Assembly: GCA_951801245.1 (NCBI GenBank)
Contig: CATOMC010000024.1
Span: 1-18,122, forward strand
From: an uncultured Lachnospiraceae bacterium
GTDB taxonomy: Bacteria > Bacillota_A > Clostridia > Lachnospirales > Lachnospiraceae
Reading direction: 5' to 3'
DNA: 18,122 nt
The notes under the pieces are model-generated. The model was not told where the DNA came from. It did no database searches and saw only the letters and a list, made by a program, of their open reading frames with translations. Positions 1 to 5,896 of the stretch are shown here, piece after piece (position 1 is the first letter of the stretch; each line of letters opens with the position of its first letter). A program made the translations under genes and the position numbers.

Positions 1-2
1 TG

Positions 3-74
3 TCACTAAAAAGGAAGCGTTTTAATATAAGCTTTGCACCGGGACAGTTTATTGAAGAACTAATGAAAATTTAA
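3..74 (+). CDS. C-terminal fragment of an unrecognised gene
   Basis: Reading frame 3 is open from the left edge of the window to a TAA at 72-74, giving a 23-residue tail that ends in FIEELMKI. The other two forward frames stop within the first 26 bases, so this is the only candidate for a gene entering from the left. The tail is basic at first (SLKRKRF) and then amphipathic. No family can be recognised from so few residues, and the frame could be open by chance. The next gene starts about 190 bases downstream with its own promoter, so this would be the end of a separate transcription unit. Confidence 0.4.
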   Translation, partial: SLKRKRFNISFAPGQFIEELMKI

Positions 75-144
75 AAATCCGTAATTGGGCGTTTGGGTTG
101 GGGTAGACATTCATGCGTTTGTCGTGTGACGGCCATGTCTTTCA

Positions 145-173
145 TGGACAATGTCAGTAATTCATGGTAAAAT
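145..173 (+). promoter_or_regulatory. Sigma-A type promoter of the hemerythrin gene
   Basis: The -35 element is TGGACA (145-150), followed by a 17-base spacer and the -10 element TAAAAT (168-173), preceded by ATGG as an extended -10. It lies about 90 bases upstream of the start codon at 263. A short inverted repeat (CCATG at 133-137, CATGG at 143-147) overlaps the -35 and could be an operator, but it is small enough to be chance. The rest of 75-262 shows nothing else I can support. Confidence 0.6.
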
Positions 174-262
174 GATACTAATATTATTTATTAAGGGAAA
201 TAACCAGACACATAGGGAATATCCATATAAGATATGATAGTTACGGGGAAAGGAAGGTATCT

Positions 263-1072
263 ATGTATAGGTTTACGGAGGATTGTCTGATCGGGGTTGA
301 GGAGATCGATAAGGATCATCAGGAACTTTTCAGGATTATCAATGATGTGGAGGAGCTTCTTGCAAATGATATCAAAGAGGACAAGTACGATGCAATCGTC
401 AAACTCCTTCAGGAACTTCAGGATTATGCAGAATATCATTTCCGGCATGAAGAGGAATATATGAGTAAGATAGGGCATCCGGAACTGGAACTGCAGAAGA
501 AGCAGCATGCGGAGTTCACCACAAAGATGCATGAACTGGATACCATTGCGGATTTTGGCAAACAGCAGGACCTTCTGGATGAGCTGATGAAGTATCTGGT
601 TACCTGGCTGTTTCGTCATATTATAGGAAGTGATATCATGATCGGCAAGATGCTTCCGCCTAAAGAGAGGGAGAAAAAGTTAGACTATGCATACTCGACA
701 CAGTACAGCACAGGGATCACTTTTATTGACGATGAGCACAAGGAGTTGTTCCGGATCATCGGTGAAGTCCACCGTGTGATCGTACATGATTATGTTCATG
801 ATAAATATGATGAGATCGTACATTTGCTGGAGGAATTAAAAAATTATACGAAGTTTCATTTTGGTGATGAGGAGGAGTACATGGAGTCCATTCAGTATGC
901 AGGGCTGGAGGCCCAGAAGAAGGCTCACGATGCCTTTGTAAGCCGGTTAGAGGGGATGGATCTGGAGTATGTGGATGACAACCAGCAAAAGACTTTGGAG
1001 GACCTTTTGGAGTTCTTAGTAGGTTGGCTGGTGAACCATATTTTGAATATGGATAAAAAGATTGGAAAATAG
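263..1072 (+). CDS. Tandem bacteriohemerythrin (two fused hemerythrin domains)
   Basis: Hemerythrins are four-helix bundles with a non-heme di-iron site that binds O2 and may sense, store or scavenge it, plausibly protecting an anaerobe. The 269-residue product consists of two complete domains (about 1-130 and 140-269) with clear similarity to each other, indicating internal duplication; a lone domain is usually about 130 residues. Domain 1 has H19 (DKDH), H59 and E63 (HFRHE), H82, H119 and D124. Domain 2 has H159, H199, E203, H222, H259 and D264. At the place of the first His of the HxxxH pair both domains carry Gln (Q78, Q218), so each site lacks one of the usual five His ligands. There is no signal peptide or membrane helix, so the protein is cytoplasmic. 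The start is set by AAGGAAGG six bases upstream of the ATG. No partner gene is adjacent; a tRNA gene follows. Confidence 0.93.
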   Translation: MYRFTEDCLIGVEEIDKDHQELFRIINDVEELLANDIKEDKYDAIVKLLQELQDYAEYHFRHEEEYMSKIGHPELELQKKQHAEFTTKMHELDTIADFGKQQDLLDELMKYLVTWLFRHIIGSDIMIGKMLPPKEREKKLDYAYSTQYSTGITFIDDEHKELFRIIGEVHRVIVHDYVHDKYDEIVHLLEELKNYTKFHFGDEEEYMESIQYAGLEAQKKAHDAFVSRLEGMDLEYVDDNQQKTLEDLLEFLVGWLVNHILNMDKKIGK

Positions 1073-1074
1073 AC

Positions 1075-1103
1075 TTGACATATCCGCCAAAAGGCGCTAC
1101 AAT
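1075..1103 (+). promoter_or_regulatory. Near-consensus promoter of the tRNA-Leu gene
   Basis: A perfect TTGACA (1075-1080) is followed by a 17-base spacer and TACAAT (1098-1103). It begins two bases after the stop codon of the hemerythrin gene and ends 11 bases before the mature tRNA 5' end. This is what a strong, constitutive stable-RNA promoter should look like. Confidence 0.88.
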
Positions 1104-1114
1104 AATATTCGTTC

Positions 1115-1198
1115 GCAGGAATGGCGGAATTGGCAGACGCGCACGGTTCAGGTCCGTGTGATAGCAATATCATGAGGGTTCAAGTCCCTTTTCCTGCA
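1115..1198 (+). tRNA. tRNA-Leu, anticodon CAG
   Basis: A complete type II tRNA decoding CUG. The acceptor stem is GCAGGAA (1115-1121) with TTCCTGC (1191-1197), followed by discriminator A1198. The anticodon stem is 1142-1146 with 1154-1158, and the seven-base loop TTCAGGT places CAG at 1149-1151. A long variable arm precedes the T arm (loop TTCAAGT), as expected for leucine tRNAs. The 3' CCA is not encoded (ACGA follows), so it must be added after transcription. It is a single-gene unit with its own promoter and terminator. Confidence 0.97.
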
Positions 1199-1203
1199 CG
1201 ATG

Positions 1204-1234
1204 AAAAGGACATCGCATAACGCGGTGTCTTTTT
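1204..1234 (+). terminator. Intrinsic terminator after tRNA-Leu
   Basis: An eight-pair stem (GACATCGC at 1209-1216 with GCGGTGTC at 1222-1229, one G-U pair) has a five-base loop and is followed by TTTTT (1230-1234). The upstream AAAA (1204-1207) can extend the stem into the U-tract. It starts only six bases after the mature tRNA end. Confidence 0.9.
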
Positions 1235-1266
1235 AGTGTTCTGCAGTCGTAAGAACAAAAAGATAT

Positions 1267-1295
1267 TTTACTTTTTCAGTGTAGTATGGTAGAAT
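1267..1295 (+). promoter_or_regulatory. Probable promoter of the GerMN/DUF4125 operon
   Basis: TTTACT (1267-1272), a 17-base spacer and TAGAAT (1290-1295), the latter with an upstream TATGG that gives an extended -10. The -35 is weak, so recognition would rest on the extended -10. It lies 50 bases upstream of the start codon and just after the tRNA terminator. Confidence 0.55.
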
Positions 1296-1344
1296 AAACC
1301 CGATTTAGGTGAACTGCTACTGAAATCATCTGGGAGGGGAAATT

Positions 1345-1935
1345 ATGAAAAAGGCCAATAAGGCGGCAATTGTGCTCATTGCGGTTATTTTACTGACTGC
1401 GTGCGGCAAAAGAGCCGACAGTACTGTGACCATGGAAGAAATTGTTGTACCGGAAATATCTTCAGAAGATCTGCTGGTAGATTCCTTAGAATACTTATTG
1501 CAGGATGATGAGGAAGCGTCCATACAAGAACAGGAAGTATCGGCAGATGATGGGGAGGAAAGTGAGACGTCAGAGTCTGTATCACTTATATTATATTATC
1601 GTAACGGAAGCTGTGACGGTCTGGATTCACGGACGGAAGAAGCGGAGGAGCTTACGGCGGATACACTGATTGCCGCACTGGCAAGACATAATATTGTGTC
1701 ACTTGACACGAAGGTGCTTTCTTTTACGGAGGAAGATAACGAGGAGGGGAAGGTTTTATATCTTGACCTTTCTGCGGGAATGAAGCGGTATCTTGGAACA
1801 ATGACGAGAGAGGCAAAGGATATTATCATAGATTCCATTGCAAATACTTTTTTGGTAAACTATGACGCGGATACTATTTATATCCAGATTGAAGGTAAGC
1901 CTTTACATCAATCGGTAAAGGTGGACGAGGTATGA
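1345..1935 (+). CDS. GerMN-domain lipoprotein
   Basis: A 196-residue exported lipoprotein. The N-terminus is a lipoprotein signal peptide: basic MKKANK, a hydrophobic core, then the lipobox LTAC with the lipidated cysteine at C20. An acidic low-complexity linker (about 30-76) leads to a GerMN domain (about 78-187), with the typical LILYYRNG beginning, the stretch ADTLIAALARH and the VLYLDLS and TIYIQIEGKPL strands. GerMN domains occur in spore germination and sporulation proteins such as GerM and in membrane-tethered lipoproteins, and probably bind cell-wall or protein ligands outside the membrane. The start is fixed by GGGAGGGG five bases before the ATG. The DUF4125 gene follows after 18 bases, so the two are one operon. 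Domain assignment is by pattern; a sporulation role here is inference. Confidence 0.82.
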   Translation: MKKANKAAIVLIAVILLTACGKRADSTVTMEEIVVPEISSEDLLVDSLEYLLQDDEEASIQEQEVSADDGEESETSESVSLILYYRNGSCDGLDSRTEEAEELTADTLIAALARHNIVSLDTKVLSFTEEDNEEGKVLYLDLSAGMKRYLGTMTREAKDIIIDSIANTFLVNYDADTIYIQIEGKPLHQSVKVDEV

Positions 1936-1953
1936 CGGGGAGGAAGCAGGGGC

Positions 1954-2583
1954 ATGAGCACGATCAGTGAACGAGAACAGTTGATATTTAATGTTGCGCA
2001 GATGGAATGGGAGTTGTTTCAGCAGGTGTATAATACTGGCGGGAGGGCTTCTTGTCAGGATGATCCGGATACTTTTTTTAAAATGAGAATGAGCCAGTGG
2101 ATGGTGTATTCGGATGAGGTGCTGCAAAGTTACCGGGAAGATTGCGAAAATGCGTGCAAAGAAGGCAGGAATGTGATTTTTGAGAAATACGGCAGGATGA
2201 TGGAGAGCACATTCCCGGAGGAATATGAGGGGATCAAAGACCATTTGCCGGATGTGACCCAGAAGATGGATATTGTGGAGAAGATTGTGAAGGTCAATCT
2301 GGAGTGGGACGCTCAGATGATGCAGGAGTACCCTAATCTGCGCAGGCGCGGCAGGGTTGCGACTACAGCGGAAGACGGTGTTATGGCCGGTTCTTCGATG
2401 GAGAGTTATCTGCGGGGAGAACTTTTGACTTATTCCATGAAAACATTGGAGCTTGTCTGGAAGGAAACACAGGAAGCTTATCAAAAGGGTGAGAGTCTGT
2501 TGAAACAGACCATCACGAACGAGACCTCCTTCTATGGGTACCCGTCTTTGGAGGCGGCCGAAGCCAGGTACGCGGAGGCATAA
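1954..2583 (+). CDS. DUF4125 family protein, function unknown
   Basis: A 209-residue soluble, acidic protein with no signal peptide or membrane segment. The N-terminal block (about 16-53) contains MEWELFQQVYN, GGRASCQDD and FFKMRMSQW, which I recognise as the signature of the DUF4125 family found in Firmicutes; no biochemical activity is known to me. The conserved Cys in GGRASCQDD and the nearby acidic residues could form a site, but this is speculation. It lies 18 bases downstream of the GerMN lipoprotein gene, with GGGGAGG in the gap as ribosome binding site, so it is cotranscribed. A terminator follows 38 bases after the stop. Whether it works with the lipoprotein is unknown; one protein would be cytoplasmic, the other outside the membrane. 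Confidence 0.85.
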   Translation: MSTISEREQLIFNVAQMEWELFQQVYNTGGRASCQDDPDTFFKMRMSQWMVYSDEVLQSYREDCENACKEGRNVIFEKYGRMMESTFPEEYEGIKDHLPDVTQKMDIVEKIVKVNLEWDAQMMQEYPNLRRRGRVATTAEDGVMAGSSMESYLRGELLTYSMKTLELVWKETQEAYQKGESLLKQTITNETSFYGYPSLEAAEARYAEA

Positions 2584-2608
2584 TTTGAGGAGAACTTTCC
2601 GGTACGGA

Positions 2609-3313
2609 TCAGAAATGCAGGCGTCTGCGTACTTCGTTGCGCAGGCGTTTTTTGACGAGTATTGTGACCAGCGCGAAGTCAATGATCGTGCAGACTGTCA
2701 GGACCACGGCAGACCAGGTAAGGAGCAGGGGTTTAGAGATCATATGCCGGATCAGGAGTTCCACTGAGACGCAGAATAAGGGAATCTCAATAAAAAGGCA
2801 GAGTGCTCCTGACAGGATAGTAAAGGGAAATTTGCGGGCAAGGAGTGTAAAGATCTCCATCAGGGCGGTAATGAGTGCCACAATGGGAAGCCCTAACTGC
2901 CAGAACCAGTTGTGTGTAGGGGTCAGGAACCCGATCATATACAAATAGACGGCCACGGCCACACCGTCCGCCAGTAAGGAAACATAGACAGGTGTCTTGC
3001 TGTAATATACGGCCGGAAAGGTGAAGACGAACAGGCAGATACAGATGCCGATCACGAGCAATGACCACAGAGAGCGATTGAAAGCTAACAGATTTAACAG
3101 CAGGCATGTGCCGCTTGTAGCGGTCAGGACCACAGACAGTAATATGCCCAGATCTTTTCGCTTGACAACCTCAACCTGGCCTTTGTTGACCGGGTAGGGG
3201 GAGGGAGGGGTGCTTTGTCCTATCAGATTGGGATTTAAGACCGGCGTATGGCACAGAGGACATTCTTTGAGGGAGGCTTCCAGTTCTACGCCGCAGTTTA
3301 CACAGTATGACAT
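2609..3313 (-). CDS. Zinc-ribbon plus six-helix membrane protein (DUF6320-like)
   Basis: A 234-residue membrane protein. It opens with a small zinc ribbon, C4-x2-C7 and C18-x2-C21, as in many Gram-positive proteins starting with a YCxxCG motif. A proline-rich linker (about 28-45) follows, then about six hydrophobic helices (near 55-77, 82-101, 108-127, 137-158, 162-185, 194-219) and a basic tail (KKRLRNEVRRRL), which suggests a cytoplasmic C-terminus. The layout resembles the family I know as DUF6320, typical of Lachnospiraceae; no function is established to my knowledge. The start is supported by AAAGGA eight bases upstream. It lies 44 bases downstream of the acyltransferase gene on the same strand, so they probably form an operon, and the membrane protein may anchor or export for that enzyme (inference). 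Its 3' end overlaps the terminator of the convergent operon. Confidence 0.82.
   Translation of the reverse strand: MSYCVNCGVELEASLKECPLCHTPVLNPNLIGQSTPPSPYPVNKGQVEVVKRKDLGILLSVVLTATSGTCLLLNLLAFNRSLWSLLVIGICICLFVFTFPAVYYSKTPVYVSLLADGVAVAVYLYMIGFLTPTHNWFWQLGLPIVALITALMEIFTLLARKFPFTILSGALCLFIEIPLFCVSVELLIRHMISKPLLLTWSAVVLTVCTIIDFALVTILVKKRLRNEVRRRLHF
2622..2653 (+). terminator. Intrinsic terminator of the GerMN/DUF4125 operon
   Basis: A ten-pair stem (CGTCTGCGTA at 2622-2631 with TGCGCAGGCG at 2638-2647, two G-U pairs) with the loop CTTCGT is followed by TTTTTT (2648-2653). It lies inside the last 15 codons of the convergent minus-strand gene that ends at 2609. Read from the minus strand it has no U-tract, so it should terminate only rightward transcription. 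Confidence 0.82.
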
Positions 3314-3357
3314 AATAAATTCCTTTCTTGGTATTGTGAATCGTGTATGGGTAAGAC

Positions 3358-4692
3358 TTATGTCCGGTTGCTTTCGACCTTTACATGGATGCCGTCTTGT
3401 ACCAGTTTACGGAAAAAATGTCGCTCCACGTCAGCTTCAATGATGCTGCTGGCAAAGTTGATGGTCAGGATATCTTCAAAGCTGATGATGGCGCAGTTGG
3501 TACGGGAAGAAAAGGGCTGGCCCATATAGATATCGAAGCGTTCGATGTAGGGCTTCATGTCTTCCGGTACCCGGAGGGCGCCCATATTGGTGAGACCGGC
3601 AGAGGAGTTCTTATCCTGCACCCTGGTATAGAAGGTTTTCACAACCATATCCTTGATAAAGAGCGGGACCACGCGGATGACGGGATTGTGCTGGGTGGCG
3701 GCGTTGGTGGTGATGTCGCCGCACAGGAATTTGTCGTTTATATAATAACGCATGTAATTATGAACCTGCGTCACAATCTCCTCGAAGCTGTATTCCCCCA
3801 GACGCGGATCGATGGAAGGATAGACCATGGTGATAAAGTTGCGCAGTGTGTTAGATGGGAAAAAGCGGCGCAGGTTTACCGGCATGGCAATACGTACGGG
3901 ACGAAGCTTTAAGTGGAACTCCTCGTTTTGTTTCTGCAGGAGGGCATAGAGCAGTACTGCATTTAAATATTCCGTGATGGTGGCCCCATATCGCTTGGCG
4001 ACCGTCATTACTTCCTGCACGGACAGGACGCCGTCTATGACGTTTAGTGTATAGAAGGGTTCTTTGGTGCCGCGGACGCGGTAGGTTTGCTCGGCAGGCC
4101 GCGGCGGCTTGACTTTGGCCGTGGCATAACGCATATAGGCATCTTCCAGTTCGCCGGGATCCGGCGTTTCGTTGATATTCAGGACGAAGCCGGAGGGGGT
4201 GATGGAATGTCCCTGGAGGCCCAGATACACGGCTGTCAGTGTCTGCAGCAGGCACATGCCGCCGGTGCCGTCGCCGAGGCAGTGGTGTGCTTCCAGAGAA
4301 ATACGGCGGCCATAATAATATATTCTAATAAGATAACGGTTGTTACCCTTAAAAGGCATGGGCATACAAGGATTCTTGATATCTTCCTGCACATAGGGGC
4401 CGGGTCTGTTATTGGGTTCCAAGTAGCGCCAGAACAGTCCTTTCCGGATGGCTACTTTGTATGTGGGGAAACGGGTCAGGGACTTATCCAGAGCCTGCTG
4501 TAAAAGATCCGGATTGACTGGATCTTTTAGGACAACGGACAGACGGTAGACGGAAGAAAAGTCGCGCCGCTGCAAAGTGGGATAGACAATGGCGGACAGA
4601 TCCAGTTTATACCAAATGTCCTTCTTATTCCTGCCGGATTGTTTTGCAGCCGGTTTATTTACTTTTGGAGTAGTTTTTTGATTTAATGTCAT
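3358..4692 (-). CDS. Condensation/alcohol-acetyltransferase-like acyltransferase
   Basis: A 444-residue protein of the CoA-dependent acyltransferase superfamily that includes alcohol acetyltransferases, BAHD enzymes and peptide-synthetase condensation domains. The active-site motif HHxxxDG is intact at 136-142 (HHCLGDG), with H137 the expected general base. The N-terminal half matches the family pattern: YRLSVVLKDPVN at 49-60, then a helix that starts LLQQALDKSLTRFP. No carrier-protein or adenylation domain is attached, so a free acyl-CoA or small alcohol/amine is a likelier substrate than a peptide-synthetase intermediate. There is no signal peptide; the basic first 25 residues may be flexible. 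No good ribosome binding site precedes the ATG at 4692 (AT-rich leader), although no other early Met fits. It is divergent from an esterase gene and probably cotranscribed with the zinc-ribbon membrane protein. Actual substrates cannot be read from the sequence. Confidence 0.82.
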   Translation of the reverse strand: MTLNQKTTPKVNKPAAKQSGRNKKDIWYKLDLSAIVYPTLQRRDFSSVYRLSVVLKDPVNPDLLQQALDKSLTRFPTYKVAIRKGLFWRYLEPNNRPGPYVQEDIKNPCMPMPFKGNNRYLIRIYYYGRRISLEAHHCLGDGTGGMCLLQTLTAVYLGLQGHSITPSGFVLNINETPDPGELEDAYMRYATAKVKPPRPAEQTYRVRGTKEPFYTLNVIDGVLSVQEVMTVAKRYGATITEYLNAVLLYALLQKQNEEFHLKLRPVRIAMPVNLRRFFPSNTLRNFITMVYPSIDPRLGEYSFEEIVTQVHNYMRYYINDKFLCGDITTNAATQHNPVIRVVPLFIKDMVVKTFYTRVQDKNSSAGLTNMGALRVPEDMKPYIERFDIYMGQPFSSRTNCAIISFEDILTINFASSIIEADVERHFFRKLVQDGIHVKVESNRT

Positions 4693-4730
4693 AATTTATA
4701 GTAGTCTCATTCATTAGCAGTATCATTTAA

Positions 4731-4764
4731 AGTATAACACAGATTATGAAATTTATGGTAAAAT
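4731..4764. promoter_or_regulatory. Overlapping divergent promoters of acyltransferase and esterase
   Basis: On the minus strand, TATACT (4736 to 4731) is preceded by TGT, forming an extended -10 that points at the acyltransferase gene. On the plus strand, TATGGTAAAAT (4754-4764) forms an extended -10 pointing at the esterase gene. The -35 position of each promoter falls on the -10 region of the other: the plus -35 would be at 4736-4741 and the minus -35 near 4754-4761. Neither -35 is close to consensus, so both rely on the extended -10. Simultaneous RNA polymerase binding looks impossible. Confidence 0.5.
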
Positions 4765-4816
4765 GTAAGCAGAATTCATAATATTTTACGATTTGGGGAG
4801 GAAATGAGAAGGCACT

Positions 4817-5734
4817 ATGGGAAGAGCAGATAAGAAAAATGCAAATCTGATGAATCTTATCAAAAGAATGCACGGCGTAGTAGAGAATGTGGATATTGAG
4901 AAGCACCGTCAGTCACAGGATTATTTCGGGGCACTTCTTGGCAATAAGAAAGAGGTTATCGTGGAAGATCTGGATATTGTCATAGAGGCGGATGAGGGAA
5001 GGATCCTGCATAGTGAGTGGACTTATGTAAATCGCGCTCATATGAAAAAATATGTGATTTTCTACTGTCATGGAGGCGGATATTCTACGGGCAGCAGTCT
5101 TTATGCCAGAACATTAACGACCAAGCTGGCCACATCCACTTCCATGGATGTGCTCAGCTTTGATTACAGACTTGCACCGGAGCATCCCTATCCTGCGGCG
5201 GTGGAGGATGCCATGCATGTATGGGATTATCTGATGCTCTTAGGATATGGCGCCAGGGATATCATTCTGGCAGGCGATTCCGCTGGGGGGAATCTGGCAC
5301 TTAGTTTGGCCCTGCAGTTGAAGAAGCAGGAACGGCTTATGCCCCGCGGGCTAGTGTTGATGTCGCCCTGGACGGACCTTACGGTTTCCGGGAAATCCCA
5401 TGTGACCAAGGCGGAGATTGATCCGGTCCTGAATGCAGAGTATCTGGAACGGATGATAGTCAATTATGCTGACGGACAGAATCTTTCCGATCCGCTGATA
5501 TCTCCTTTGTTCGGGGATTTTGAAGGATTTCCGCCCACTTATATTCAGGTGGGGAGCAATGAAATCCTGCAGGACGATGCCGTCATGCTGCATAAGAAGA
5601 TGTTAAAGGCCAATGTATCGGTGAAGCTTGATATATTCCGCGGTATGTGGCATGTGTTCCAGATGTCACCCTTTAAGACGGCCTATGAGGCCATGGACAA
5701 GAATGCGGAATTTATCTATGATATATGCCGCTGA
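4817..5734 (+). CDS. HSL-family alpha/beta hydrolase (esterase/lipase)
   Basis: A 305-residue cytoplasmic hydrolase of the hormone-sensitive-lipase group, which cleaves short to medium acyl esters. The oxyanion-hole motif HGGG is at 85-88, the nucleophile elbow GDSAG at 153-157 has S155 as nucleophile, and H279 (MWHVF) is the catalytic base. The family segment YRLAPEHPYPAA is at 117-128. The usual catalytic Asp of the DxL motif appears as Glu (E249 in SNEIL), with D253 and D254 nearby as alternatives. There is no signal peptide. GAGAAGG lies four bases before the ATG; a stronger GGGGAGG lies 15 bases upstream and serves an overlapping ten-codon frame (4804-4833). The gene is divergent from an acyltransferase, suggesting a locus that makes and breaks ester or amide bonds on a shared metabolite (inference). 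Confidence 0.9.
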   Translation: MGRADKKNANLMNLIKRMHGVVENVDIEKHRQSQDYFGALLGNKKEVIVEDLDIVIEADEGRILHSEWTYVNRAHMKKYVIFYCHGGGYSTGSSLYARTLTTKLATSTSMDVLSFDYRLAPEHPYPAAVEDAMHVWDYLMLLGYGARDIILAGDSAGGNLALSLALQLKKQERLMPRGLVLMSPWTDLTVSGKSHVTKAEIDPVLNAEYLERMIVNYADGQNLSDPLISPLFGDFEGFPPTYIQVGSNEILQDDAVMLHKKMLKANVSVKLDIFRGMWHVFQMSPFKTAYEAMDKNAEFIYDICR

Positions 5735-5781
5735 GGTAAATTCCTTCGGAATTAACCTCTTGAGGACTGCTTCGCAGCCTC
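5733..5781 (+). other. Two tandem hairpins with matching GAGG/CCTC bases after the esterase
   Basis: Hairpin 1 pairs 5733-5744 with 5748-5759 (12 positions, one A-A mismatch) around a TTC loop and includes the last base of the esterase stop codon. Hairpin 2 pairs 5762-5770 with 5774-5781 (eight pairs, one bulged A), also around TTC. Both have GAGG at the left base and CCTC at the right base, so either GAGG can pair with either CCTC. No T-run follows either stem, so neither is a standard intrinsic terminator. They may protect the esterase mRNA 3' end or belong to a dispersed repeat family. Confidence 0.6.
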
Positions 5782-5823
5782 GTAATTTGATATGTTGTAA
5801 TTAATATATTTTCTCACAAAGAA

Positions 5824-5852
5824 AAAGGATTTCGGCGTTTTTGGGCGAATAA
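5824..5852 (+). promoter_or_regulatory. Sigma-H-like promoter of the dgt-dnaG-rpoD operon
   Basis: AAAGGATTT (5824-5832), an 11-base spacer and GGCGAATAA (5844-5852) fit every fixed position of the Bacillus subtilis sigma-H consensus as I know it (RnAGGAwWW, 11-12 bases, RnnGAATww). It ends 44 bases before the dgt start codon. I see no convincing sigma-A promoter in the same 160-base gap. The assignment is from consensus matching only. Confidence 0.6.
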
Positions 5853-5896
5853 TAGTAGTAGAGCGGTTGTTTTCTATCGAGAAGAAAGGCATACCT

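Noticed and set aside
1903..2682. A 259-codon open frame on the minus strand
   Set aside because: It lies opposite the DUF4125 gene, which has a good ribosome binding site and a recognised family signature. The frame also crosses the operon terminator and looks like a chance antisense opening.
5867..5896. TTG start extending dgt by ten residues
   Set aside because: No ribosome binding site precedes it and it lies 14 bases after the putative sigma-H -10 element; the ATG at 5897 has a proper site.
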